A DNA stretch of 64,000 nucleotides. It comes from Luteipulveratus mongoliensis (GTDB lineage Bacteria; Actinomycetota; Actinomycetes; Actinomycetales; Dermatophilaceae). Position numbers and translations under genes: made by a program. Within the stretch, counting starts at the first letter, position 1. Every line of letters starts with the position of its first letter. The stretch is from assembly GCF_001190945.1 (NCBI RefSeq), contig NZ_CP011112.1:3906001-3970000 (forward strand), written 5' to 3'. The notes under the pieces are model-generated. The model did not search any database. It saw only the letters and a list, made by a program, of their open reading frames with translations, and was not told the origin of the DNA. Shown piece by piece: positions 8,277-16,697 of the stretch.

Positions 8277-9215
8277 ATGAGCACGTCTCGCCCTCTCAAG
8301 GTCGTCATCGCCGGTGGATCCGGCACCCTCGGCCGGGCCCTGTCAGCCGACCTCACCTCCCGGGGACACGAGGTCGTGGTGCTGACCCGGTCGCCCCGCA
8401 GTGACGCGCCGTACCGCGAGGTCGGCTGGGACGGTCGTACGGTCGGGGCCTGGGTCGCCGAGCTGGAGGACGCGGACCGACCGGTGGCCTTGGTCAACCT
8501 CGCCGGCCGGCTCGTCGATGTCCGACCGACGCCGGCCAACATTGCCGACCTGCGGGCCTCCCGTGTCGAATCCACGCAGGCGTTGGTGACCGCCAGCCAG
8601 CAGGTGCCGCCACTGGAGCACTGGGTGCAGGCATCGACGACGGCGATCTACAGCGATGCGGGCGAGGACCGGATTACGGAGTCGTCCCCCATCCCAGATG
8701 GGCTGCCGCAGATGACCGGGGTCGCGCGACCGTGGGAGCAGGCGGTCGTCGACGCCAACAGCGCGCATCTCGTCATTCTGCGAACCTCGCTCGTCCTGGA
8801 GCGTGGATCGCCCGTGCTGGATCGGCTACTGCTGCTGACCCGGCTCGGCGCGGGCGGCAAGGTCGGCACCGGCCGCCAGTGGGTCAGCTGGATCCACATC
8901 GCCGACTGGCTGGCCGTGGTCCGGGCGGCTCTCGGGTTGGAGTCGGACGTGACGCTGCCGTCCGGACCGGTGATCGTGTCCAGCGAGCACCCCGTGCGCA
9001 ACACCGAGCTCATGGCCACCCTGCGCCGAGCGACCCACCGCCGGATCGGCCTCCCGTCGCCGCCCCCACTTGTCCGCCTGGGAGCGGTCGCGCTCCGCAC
9101 TGATCCGGCGCTCGGTCTCACCGGCCGGCACTGCACGTCGGATGTACTGCGCGACCTGGACTGGTCGTACGCCTATCCCACCCTGGACAAGGCTCTCGCC
9201 GACCTGCTCGGCTAG
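8277..9215 (+). CDS. TIGR01777/DUF1731 NAD(P)-dependent epimerase
   Basis: This 312-residue SDR-fold protein starts with the Rossmann motif KVVIAGGSGTLGRAL (residues 8-22). It carries VALVNLAGRLVDVR and ends with a DUF1731-type tail (DVLRDLDWSYAYPTLDKAL). Members resemble the cell-division-associated epimerase group including E. coli YfcH; the substrate is unknown. It ends five bases before the convergent MocR regulator. Confidence 0.85.
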   Translation: MSTSRPLKVVIAGGSGTLGRALSADLTSRGHEVVVLTRSPRSDAPYREVGWDGRTVGAWVAELEDADRPVALVNLAGRLVDVRPTPANIADLRASRVESTQALVTASQQVPPLEHWVQASTTAIYSDAGEDRITESSPIPDGLPQMTGVARPWEQAVVDANSAHLVILRTSLVLERGSPVLDRLLLLTRLGAGGKVGTGRQWVSWIHIADWLAVVRAALGLESDVTLPSGPVIVSSEHPVRNTELMATLRRATHRRIGLPSPPPLVRLGAVALRTDPALGLTGRHCTSDVLRDLDWSYAYPTLDKALADLLG

Positions 9216-9220
9216 GTCTT

Positions 9221-10666
9221 CTACGAATTCGGTGCGAGGCCAACGCCTTTCAGTGCATCAGCGATCTCGTGGACGGCAGCCTGCGCCCCGGTCTCCGGGA
9301 GCTGCGCGTAGCCGAGGAGCAGGCCGTTGACCGGATGGCTGACGGCGTACTCACTCAGCGCGGCCACGACAATGCCTCGTGCCGCGAGCTCCTCGACGGC
9401 GTCGACGTCCGACACGGACGAGTCCTCCCAACGAACCGCGACGTGGATGCCTGCCTCCACTCCGAGCACCTCGACGTGCGGCAGGGAAGCATGCAGCGCG
9501 TCGACCAGCCGCCGGCGACGAGCGGCGTAGGTGCGCTGCGCCCGGGCCAGGTGACGAGACAGGTTGCCGCTGCTGATCATCTGCGCGAGGGCCATGGACG
9601 CCACGCGGCTCGCGTCGAGCCGGAGCGCACCTCCTGCGACGCGTACGGCATCGGCCATCCAGCCAGGCACGACTGCCCACGCGAGGCGGAGGTGCGGGGT
9701 GAGGATCTTGGAGGCCGTACCGATGTAGGCGACCCGGTCGGCGCCGCCGCTCATCGACCGGAGCGGGCCCAATGGTGTTGCGTCGTGGCGATACTCGCCG
9801 TCGAAGTCGTCCTCCACAATCACGGCATCCTCCCGATCTGCCCACCGCAGGAGCTGTTCGCGTCGTACGGCCGAGAGGCGCCCTCCCAGCGGGAACTGAT
9901 GAGCCGGCGTGACGTAGGCCAGGTCCTGAGCAGACAGCGCGTCGACACAGAGGCCGCCCGCGTCCACCGGAATGAGATCGACACGAGCGACGTTCTGCTG
10001 CAACGGAATTCGAGCCAGCGGGTAACCCGGGTCCTCCATCGCCACGCGCTGCGGCTCCAGTGCGTGCACGATGGCTTGGATCGCCGCTGACACGCCAGGG
10101 AAGATGATGACCTCACGCTGCTCGACCGGGATCCCACGCGTCCGCCGCAGATGGGTGACGAGCGCCTGCTCGAGCTCTGGGTGCTGCATCGGGTGGTACC
10201 AGTCGAGGTCGGGCACCGTCTGAGATGCGGCCCTCCACGCCTGCCGCCAGTCGGCCTCGCGGATCAGCGTGACGTCCGGCGCGCCGGGCGAGAGGTTGAA
10301 TCGAAGCCGTGCCGGCGGGATGCGCTGCGGACGAACCAGTCTGGGCTGCAACGGTTCTCGTTGATGCTGGGGGGCTGTGCCGACTCCCAATGACGCGGCG
10401 GCCACATCGGCCGTGACCGCGACCGCGGCTCCCGAGCCGGCCGCGACCGTGATGATGCCTGCGGCGGCGAGCGCGTCGTACGTCGTGACAACCAGCGATC
10501 GGGCAACTCCGAGGTCGCCCGCCAGGGCTCGGCTCGAGGGCAGCGGGTCACCAACGCCGAGCCGGCCCACAGCAATCTCGCCGACGATCGCCGCACCGAG
10601 GCCATCAGGGGTCGCCGCGGCCTCAGCATCGACGAGAAGGGAGCTCACGCGAGCAGTACGAGCCAT
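9221..10666 (-). CDS. MocR/PdxR-type GntR regulator with aminotransferase domain
   Basis: The product is about 481 residues. An N-terminal GntR winged helix (LPSSRALAGDLGVARSLVV) is joined to a fold-type I aminotransferase domain. The PLP lysine is in YIGTASKILTPHLRLAW, and VEDDFDGEYRHD matches the cofactor-contact region. Such regulators use PLP or an amino-acid/PLP adduct as effector and often control vitamin B6 or amine genes. I chose ATG 10666, preceded by GGTGA; a longer GTG start at 10717 would overlap the divergent GNAT. The target is probably the adjacent gene or itself, since no pdxST lies nearby. Confidence 0.87.
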   Translation of the reverse strand: MARTARVSSLLVDAEAAATPDGLGAAIVGEIAVGRLGVGDPLPSSRALAGDLGVARSLVVTTYDALAAAGIITVAAGSGAAVAVTADVAAASLGVGTAPQHQREPLQPRLVRPQRIPPARLRFNLSPGAPDVTLIREADWRQAWRAASQTVPDLDWYHPMQHPELEQALVTHLRRTRGIPVEQREVIIFPGVSAAIQAIVHALEPQRVAMEDPGYPLARIPLQQNVARVDLIPVDAGGLCVDALSAQDLAYVTPAHQFPLGGRLSAVRREQLLRWADREDAVIVEDDFDGEYRHDATPLGPLRSMSGGADRVAYIGTASKILTPHLRLAWAVVPGWMADAVRVAGGALRLDASRVASMALAQMISSGNLSRHLARAQRTYAARRRRLVDALHASLPHVEVLGVEAGIHVAVRWEDSSVSDVDAVEELAARGIVVAALSEYAVSHPVNGLLLGYAQLPETGAQAAVHEIADALKGVGLAPNS

Positions 10667-10734
10667 GCGATCACCATAGTGGTCTGCATGAACTCGACTA
10701 ACTGGCCGTGCGTTCAAGCCGGAAATCAGGTGCG

Positions 10735-11364
10735 ATGGACACCATGCTCATGACGACTCCCCTGTCTCCGGTCACTCTCACCGGTCACTTGGTTCGCCTC
10801 GAACCCCTTTCTCACGACCACCATGACGGCCTGGTCGATGCAGTCAACGACGGTGACATGTCGGACCGCTGGTACACCTCGATCCCCCGTCCCGAGGACA
10901 TGGCCGCCGAGATTGACAAGCGAATCGCGTTGCAGGACAAGGGAGAGATGCTTCCGTTCACCGCGATCCGCCAGGCCGACGATGTCGTACTCGGGATGAC
11001 GACCTACTACGACATCGACCCCGAGGTGCCGCGACTCGAGATCGGCTACACCTGGAACCGGCAGTCAGCGCACGGCACCGGCTCGAACCCGGAGTCGAAG
11101 CTGCTGCTGCTGGAGCACGCCTTCGACACGCTCGGCTGTGAGTGCGTCGGCTTGCGAACCCAGTGGGTCAACCTGCAGTCCCGCCAGGCCATCGAACGAC
11201 TGGGCGCCAAGCAGGACGGCGTGCTTCGGGCCAACCGGCGTTACCGCAACGGGGCGCTGCTCGACGCGGTGCTCTTCTCGATTTTGCGGGCGGAGTGGCC
11301 GACCGTGCGAGCCAACCTCGAGCACCGCTTGCGCCACCGCATCCCGGCGCCCGTCCAGGCATGA
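10735..11364 (+). CDS. GNAT-family N-acetyltransferase (RimJ/RimL type)
   Basis: The 209-residue protein has the N-terminal LTGHLVRLEPLSHDHHDGL typical of RimJ/RimL-like acetyltransferases and the later CVGLRTQWVNLQSRQAIERLG segment, of which NLQSRQAIERLG forms the acetyl-CoA-side helix. The substrate is unknown. ATG 10735 is favoured because AGG lies five bases upstream; GTG 10708 is possible but overlaps the control region of the divergent MocR regulator, which might control this gene. Confidence 0.82.
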   Translation: MDTMLMTTPLSPVTLTGHLVRLEPLSHDHHDGLVDAVNDGDMSDRWYTSIPRPEDMAAEIDKRIALQDKGEMLPFTAIRQADDVVLGMTTYYDIDPEVPRLEIGYTWNRQSAHGTGSNPESKLLLLEHAFDTLGCECVGLRTQWVNLQSRQAIERLGAKQDGVLRANRRYRNGALLDAVLFSILRAEWPTVRANLEHRLRHRIPAPVQA

Positions 11365-11384
11365 GGGGACGCATTCCCCGCACC

Positions 11385-11460
11385 ACCCCGCCCAAACGTG
11401 CACTTCCCGGGGTGAGATGACCAGTCATCTCACCCCGGGAAGTGACCCTATGAGCGGGGT
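11385..11460. repeat. Dispersed long-hairpin element, copy A
   Basis: An inner perfect 21-bp inverted repeat (11401-11421 with 11424-11444, 2-base loop) is enclosed by a 7-bp outer stem ACCCCGC/GCGGGGT (11385-11391 with 11454-11460). The two sides of the internal loop are both 9 nt. It lies between convergent genes (GNAT and ettA). A homologous element with compensatory stem changes lies at 55510-55595. It may end transcription in both directions. Confidence 0.7.
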
Positions 11461-11478
11461 AGTCGTCGGCGGTCAGGC

Positions 11479-13161
11479 TCAGTCGCGGGTGAGGCGGCGG
11501 TGGGTCACGCGGTGCGGCCGCGCGGCGTCCGCACCGAGCCGCTCGACCTTGTTCTCCTCGTACGCCTCAAAGTTGCCCTCGTACCAGTACCACTGGGACG
11601 GGTTCTCCTCCGTGCCCTCGTAAGCCAGGATGTGCGTCGCGACCCGATCCAGGAACCACCGGTCGTGGCTGATGACCACCGCGCATCCGGGGAACTCCAG
11701 CAGTGCGTTCTCCAGCGAACCAAGCGTCTCGACGTCCAGGTCGTTGGTGGGCTCATCGAGCAGCAGCAGGTTGCCGCCCTGCTTGAGGGTGAGCGCGAGG
11801 TTGAGGCGGTTGCGCTCTCCACCGGACAGCACGCCGGCCTTCTTCTGCTGGTCCGGACCCTTGAAGCCGAACTGCGAGACGTAGGCACGCGAGGGGATCT
11901 CGACATGGCCGACCTTGATGTAGTCGAGGCCGTCGGAGACGACCTCGAACAGGGTCTTCTCGGAGTCGATACCGCCACGGCTCTGGTCGACGTAACTGAT
12001 GTTGACCGTCTCGCCGACCTTGACCTCGCCGCCGTCCGCGTCCTCCAGGCCGACGATGGTCTTGAAGAGCGTCGTCTTGCCCACACCGTTGGGGCCGATG
12101 ACGCCGACGATGCCGTTGCGCGGCAGCGTGAACGACAAGCCCTCGATGAGGACCCGGTCGCCGAAGCCCTTCTTGAGGTTCTTGACCTCGATGACCTGAG
12201 CACCCAGACGCGGGCCTGGCGGAATCTGGATCTCTTCGAAGTCCAGCTTCTTGGTGCGGTCGGCCTCAGCAGCCATCTCCTCATAACGCGCCAGGCGCGC
12301 CTTGGACTTGGTCTGGCGAGCCTTGGCGTTGGAGCGAACCCACTCCAGCTCCGTCTTCAGGCGCTTGGCGAGCTTGGCGTCCTTCTTGCCCTGGACGGTG
12401 AGGCGCTCCTGCTTCTTCTCCAGGTAGGTGGAGTAGTTGCCCTCGTACGGGTAGAGCCGGCCGCGGTCGACCTCACAGATCCACTGCGCGACGTGGTCCA
12501 GGAAGTACCGATCGTGCGTCACGGCGAGGACGGCGCCCTTGTAGGCAGCCAGGTGCTGCTCGAGCCACAGGACCGACTCGGCGTCGAGGTGGTTGGTCGG
12601 CTCATCGAGCAGCAGCAGGTCGGGCTTGGCCAGCAGCAGCTTGCACAGCGCAACGCGACGACGCTCACCACCGGACAGCACGGTCACGTCCGCGTCACCC
12701 GGCGGGCAGCGCAGCGCATCCATGGCCTGCTCGAGCTGGGAGTCGAGGTCCCAGGCGTCGGCGTTGTCGATCTTCTCCTGGAGCTTGCCCATCTCTTCCA
12801 TGAGCGCGTCGAAGTCGGCGTCCGGCTGAGCCATCTCTTCGGAGATCGCGTTGAACCTGTCCAGGTCGGTCTTGATCTGGCCCAGGCCCTCCTCGACGTT
12901 GCCGCGAACGTCCTTCTCCTCGTTCAGCGGCGGCTCCTGCAGCAGGATGCCGACGTCGTAGCCGTCGGACAGCCGGGCCTCGCCGTTGGAGGGCTGGTCA
13001 AGGCCGGCCATGATCTTCAGGATGGTGGACTTGCCCGCACCGTTGGGACCCAGGACGCCGATCTTGGCTCCAGGGAAGAACGACATGCTCACGTCATCGA
13101 GGATGACCTTGTCGCCGACGGCTTTGCGGGCCTTGGTCATGGTGTAGATGAACTCGGCCAT
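11479..13161 (-). CDS. ettA: Energy-dependent translational throttle protein EttA (ABC-F)
   Basis: The 560-residue soluble protein has two ABC ATPase domains and no membrane segments. Domain 1 has GPNGAGKST, VLSGGERRRVALC and LLLLDEPTNHLD; domain 2 has GPNGVGKTT, VLSGGERNRLNLA and LLLLDEPTNDLD. The arm and linker between domain motifs and the MAEFIYTMTKARKAVGDK start match EttA, which binds the ribosomal E site and gates the first elongation steps according to ATP/ADP ratio. ATG 13161 fits the family start; ATG 13185 in frame is possible. It reads downstream of ssb on the same strand, 71 bp away. Confidence 0.95.
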   Translation of the reverse strand: MAEFIYTMTKARKAVGDKVILDDVSMSFFPGAKIGVLGPNGAGKSTILKIMAGLDQPSNGEARLSDGYDVGILLQEPPLNEEKDVRGNVEEGLGQIKTDLDRFNAISEEMAQPDADFDALMEEMGKLQEKIDNADAWDLDSQLEQAMDALRCPPGDADVTVLSGGERRRVALCKLLLAKPDLLLLDEPTNHLDAESVLWLEQHLAAYKGAVLAVTHDRYFLDHVAQWICEVDRGRLYPYEGNYSTYLEKKQERLTVQGKKDAKLAKRLKTELEWVRSNAKARQTKSKARLARYEEMAAEADRTKKLDFEEIQIPPGPRLGAQVIEVKNLKKGFGDRVLIEGLSFTLPRNGIVGVIGPNGVGKTTLFKTIVGLEDADGGEVKVGETVNISYVDQSRGGIDSEKTLFEVVSDGLDYIKVGHVEIPSRAYVSQFGFKGPDQQKKAGVLSGGERNRLNLALTLKQGGNLLLLDEPTNDLDVETLGSLENALLEFPGCAVVISHDRWFLDRVATHILAYEGTEENPSQWYWYEGNFEAYEENKVERLGADAARPHRVTHRRLTRD

Positions 13162-13232
13162 GCGGGGAAGGCTATCTGTGGCCATGGCGCCCCGCCGAAT
13201 CGAGGTGGCCGGCGGGGCCGCCCCGGCCCGTC

Positions 13233-13805
13233 TCAGGAGGCCTTCGGAGTGACGTCGACGTAGTCCCGCTCCTCGTCGTACGACGTCCGCTCCTCCTCCT
13301 GCGCGGTGTCCGCGCCACTCATCGGCGCGGTCATCGGGTCCTCGGTCGAGGACGGCGGAGTCGAGCCGGACCAGGCGGCGGCAGACCACCCACGGCCGCC
13401 CTCGGCGGCGGTCACGTCGTCGTCGATGCCGTCCAGCGTCGGCCGCGACACCCGCGCAAACGAGGCCCGGCCGGCTCGCAGGTCGTGACCGACGTGCTCG
13501 GCGGTGATCTCGATCGACCGCTGGCTCTCGCCGTGCTGACCGGTGTACTCGCGGACGCGCAGGTCACCGGAGACCACCACCGGCTCGCCCTTGCGAATGC
13601 AGTTGAGCACGTTGATGCCCAGCGCGTTGAACGCCGCGACGCTGTAGAAGCTGGCCTCTCGATCGAGCCACACACCCGTGTCCGGGTCCTTCTTCCTGCC
13701 GTTGACCGCGATCCGGAAGGACGCGAAGGGCTCGCCCTTGCGGGTCGGACGCATCTCGGGATCCGCCACCACGTTGCCCACGATCGTCACCTGGGTCTTG
13801 ATCAT
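13233..13805 (-). CDS. ssb: Single-stranded DNA-binding protein
   Basis: This 190-residue protein has one OB fold (MIKTQVTIVGNVVADPEMR, FRIAVNGRKKD, GEPVVVSGDLRVREYTGQ). The C-terminus is acidic but ends DYVDVTPKAS, not the canonical DDDIPF tip needed for partner docking in housekeeping SSB. It may therefore be a secondary SSB, comparable to actinobacterial SsbB-type paralogues. The start is set by GAGAGG upstream of ATG 13805. Confidence 0.87.
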   Translation of the reverse strand: MIKTQVTIVGNVVADPEMRPTRKGEPFASFRIAVNGRKKDPDTGVWLDREASFYSVAAFNALGINVLNCIRKGEPVVVSGDLRVREYTGQHGESQRSIEITAEHVGHDLRAGRASFARVSRPTLDGIDDDVTAAEGGRGWSAAAWSGSTPPSSTEDPMTAPMSGADTAQEEERTSYDEERDYVDVTPKAS

Positions 13806-13984
13806 CTCTCGCACCTCTCTGGCGATGTCCCGTCGCTCGACGGGTTCGTCCCGATCCTGCGGCGAGCCTGCGCGACCGGCCCAGGACGTACGCCCGCGCT
13901 GTGGATCGTCGAGACCTCGCCTTAGGGGTTGTGGACAGCCAAATCCCTTGGCTACCAGCAGGTTCAGCGCACTACGTTGGAACG

Positions 13985-15019
13985 ATGATGACTCCGCCGC
14001 GCCCCTCGCATGGTGACCACGTCGCGGTCCTCTCACCGGCAGCGGCGCTCCCGGCCAAGCTGCCTGCGCCGTTCGACCTCGGCCTGCAGCGGATGCGCGA
14101 CGAGCTCGGCCTGGTGCCCGTCGAGTACCCCACCACGCGCCAGTGGGGCGCGAGCCCAGCCGATCGCGCCGCCGACATCAACGCCGCCTTTGCCGACCCG
14201 ACCATCTCGGCGATCCTCACCAGCATCGGCGGGAACGACCAGATCAAGGTGCTTCCTCACCTGGACGCGGACCTGATCCGGGCCAACCCCAAGCCGTTCT
14301 ACGGGCTCAGCGACAACACCAACCTCTGCGTCTTCCTCGACGGGCTCGGCATCGTCTCCTACTACGGCGGCACCGTGATGACCGTGCTCGGCCGCTACGG
14401 CTCTACCAGCCCGCACAGCATGGAAGCCCTGCGCGCCGCACTGTTCGAAGGCGGCTGGTACGACCTACGCCCCGCTGACGGCTGGACGGACATGGGCAAG
14501 GACTGGGCAGAGCCGAAGCACCTCGAAGAAGAGCCGGAGCTGTTCCCTGGCACAGGCTGGCAGTGGCATGGCGCCAACCAGCAGGTCGAAGGGCGCCTGT
14601 GGGGTGGCTGCTTCGAGATCATCGACTGGCAGATCCGAACCGCACGCTGGCTCCGCCCCGACGAGGACTACGACGGGCGCGTGCTGTTCCTGGAGACCTC
14701 CGAGGAGATGCCCAGCGACGCCTATGTCTACGAGGTGCTCATGTGTCTCGGCGAGCGCGGGCTGCTGCAGCGCTTCAGCGCGCTGCTGATGGGTCGCGCC
14801 AAGGCCTGGGAGATCGGTCGACAGACGACGCCGAACGAGCGCACGGCGTACGTCGAGGCACAGCACGCGGCGGTGCTACGGGCCATGAGCGAGTACTCCC
14901 CCGACGTCCCGGTCGTGCTCGATGTCGACTTCGGCCACACCGACCCACAGCTCGTCATGCCGTACGGCGGCCGCTGCCGTATCGATCCGGGCGCCGGCAC
15001 CATCGCCGTGGAGTACTGA
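13985..15019 (+). CDS. S66-family LD-carboxypeptidase (MccF-like)
   Basis: The 344-residue protein is an S66 serine peptidase. The nucleophile is Ser109 in FYGLSDNTNLC; the later EEMPSDAYVYEVL and VDFGHTDPQLVMPYGG supply the Glu and His side of the triad. Family members cleave L,D-bonds in recycled murein peptides, or inactivate peptide-nucleotide antibiotics such as microcin C (MccF). Note that a ThiF/MccB-like enzyme lies 20 kb away; an immunity link is conceivable but unproven. ATG 13985 or 13988 are both possible starts. Confidence 0.85.
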   Translation: MMTPPRPSHGDHVAVLSPAAALPAKLPAPFDLGLQRMRDELGLVPVEYPTTRQWGASPADRAADINAAFADPTISAILTSIGGNDQIKVLPHLDADLIRANPKPFYGLSDNTNLCVFLDGLGIVSYYGGTVMTVLGRYGSTSPHSMEALRAALFEGGWYDLRPADGWTDMGKDWAEPKHLEEEPELFPGTGWQWHGANQQVEGRLWGGCFEIIDWQIRTARWLRPDEDYDGRVLFLETSEEMPSDAYVYEVLMCLGERGLLQRFSALLMGRAKAWEIGRQTTPNERTAYVEAQHAAVLRAMSEYSPDVPVVLDVDFGHTDPQLVMPYGGRCRIDPGAGTIAVEY

Positions 15020-15026
15020 GACCCGC

Positions 15027-16697
15027 TCAGGCGGCGGCCGCGTCGAGCGCCTCGCGCACCCGACGGTGCTTCTCCAGCACCGCCCGCACCGGCGCGACCA
15101 CATGGTCGTCGGCCACCGTGGTGACCGCCTCGTGCAGCCGTCGGCTCGCCACCTGCGCGCGATGGCGCGCCACACGGGCGGCCAGCCAGCGAGCCAGGGC
15201 CGCCAGCAGGAGCCCGACGACGACCCCGCCGACGAGCATCAGCAAGGGGATCGGGAGCCAACCCCACTTCGGTGCGTCGATGGACAGCTGCGCCCAGCCG
15301 GCCACCATGAGGACCAGCAGCCACACCAGACCGGCGACCGCGACAGCCGCGAAGACCCACTGCAGGATGCCGAAGACCGTCCACCACCAAGGCTTTCCGG
15401 TCTGCAGCGGCGTCGACAGCACGGCTTGGTCGAGTGCGTCGACCATGGAGCCGTCATCAGGCGTCGCGGCATCGTGCACCGCCTCCGCCCAGGATGGAGG
15501 CAAGCCTGCGGCGGCCCGTTCGGCGAGGCGACGGGTCGAGACCTCGACGGCCGCCCGGGCGGCTGGCGTGGCCGGCGGGAGGGACGTACGGCCTGTCAGG
15601 ACGCGAGCGTCGCTGCGCGTCAGACCTGGGGTGCCGTCGTCGACCACTCGATCCAGGCCCAGCCGCCGCAAAGGCGCGGCGCGCAGTCCCGTCGTCCAGC
15701 GGGTGAAGGGCCAGCCCATGTGGCGGGCCGCGCTCTGCCGGTAGTCACGCTCCACGGCGCTTGCCACCAGAGGTACGCCGGCGGCGTGGCTGAGCGCGTC
15801 GACCAGATCCGGGCTGGCGTCCGGTGGGAGGGACAGCTCCTGATCGCCGACGTGGGCGCGCAGCGAACGCGCCTGCGATCGCAGATCTCCCAGCAGCCGC
15901 TGCTCGGCGGCGTTGCGCGTCTGGACGACACGGGCCAGCTCGCTCGCCAGCTCCCACAAGCCGGTGCTGGTCACAGCAGACGTCGGGATGACCTTGGCAT
16001 CGCCGAGACCGTCACGCCGCATGAGGGCTTGCAGGTCGGCGGCACACTCATCGACCTGGGCGGGCTGCAACCGATCGACCTGATTGAGGACGACCAAGGT
16101 GACCGCGTCGTGCGTAGCCAGCCGTTGGACGTAGTCGTCGTGGAGGACCGCGTCGGCGTACTTCTGCGGATCGGTCACCCAGATGAAGACGTCGACCAGG
16201 TCCAGGACCCGGTCGGCCTCCTCACGGTGCGCCACGACGCGCGAGTCGAAGTCGGGCAGGTCGATCAGCACGAGTCCGTCGAGCTCGTCGGCCTGCGGCA
16301 GGCCGTCCGGCACCTGATGGCGTGCGTCGATCTCGAGCCAGTCCAGCAGTCCCGCGCTCGGCTCGCCGCCCCACACTGCCGCCGACGGGTGCGCGGTCGT
16401 CGGCCGACGGGCGCCGATGCGCGACACCGGCTCGCCGACGAGGTAGTTGAAGATGCTCGACTTGCCGCTGCCGGTCGCACCCGCGAGTGCCGCGACGGTG
16501 CGGGTGCCGAGCACGGCCGTACGCTCATCGACCTTGGCGCGTACGCCCGACGCAGCTGTGACCGCGTCAGCCGGGAAGTGCGGGCCGCCCGCCTCCAGCG
16601 CTGCCGTCAGGGCGCTGTTGCGCGTGATCAAGTCGTCCTGCGACACCGTCGATGTGAGCTTCTCGCCGCCCCACAGCAGCTTGCGCAGCGGGCTCAT
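15027..16697 (-). CDS. Dynamin-like / YfjP-type GTPase with C-terminal membrane segments
   Basis: The 556-residue protein has a GTPase domain with the P-loop GATGSGKS at residues 73-80, a DLPDFDS G3 region and LNQVDRL as G4. Two membrane segments (about residues 420-450 and 468-492) follow, then a short charged tail. It is translated by 4-bp overlap right after a second GTPase. Streptomyces DynA/DynB, which stabilise FtsZ rings at sporulation septa, are the closest described pair by organisation; that function is inference here. Convergent with the S66 peptidase. Confidence 0.83.
   Translation of the reverse strand: MSPLRKLLWGGEKLTSTVSQDDLITRNSALTAALEAGGPHFPADAVTAASGVRAKVDERTAVLGTRTVAALAGATGSGKSSIFNYLVGEPVSRIGARRPTTAHPSAAVWGGEPSAGLLDWLEIDARHQVPDGLPQADELDGLVLIDLPDFDSRVVAHREEADRVLDLVDVFIWVTDPQKYADAVLHDDYVQRLATHDAVTLVVLNQVDRLQPAQVDECAADLQALMRRDGLGDAKVIPTSAVTSTGLWELASELARVVQTRNAAEQRLLGDLRSQARSLRAHVGDQELSLPPDASPDLVDALSHAAGVPLVASAVERDYRQSAARHMGWPFTRWTTGLRAAPLRRLGLDRVVDDGTPGLTRSDARVLTGRTSLPPATPAARAAVEVSTRRLAERAAAGLPPSWAEAVHDAATPDDGSMVDALDQAVLSTPLQTGKPWWWTVFGILQWVFAAVAVAGLVWLLVLMVAGWAQLSIDAPKWGWLPIPLLMLVGGVVVGLLLAALARWLAARVARHRAQVASRRLHEAVTTVADDHVVAPVRAVLEKHRRVREALDAAAA

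Noticed and set aside
11500-13263. A 587-codon open frame on the plus strand opposite ettA
   Set aside because: It is the antisense of a clear EttA gene; the predicted protein is Val/Leu/Asp-rich without domains, a usual artefact of high-GC third-position bias.
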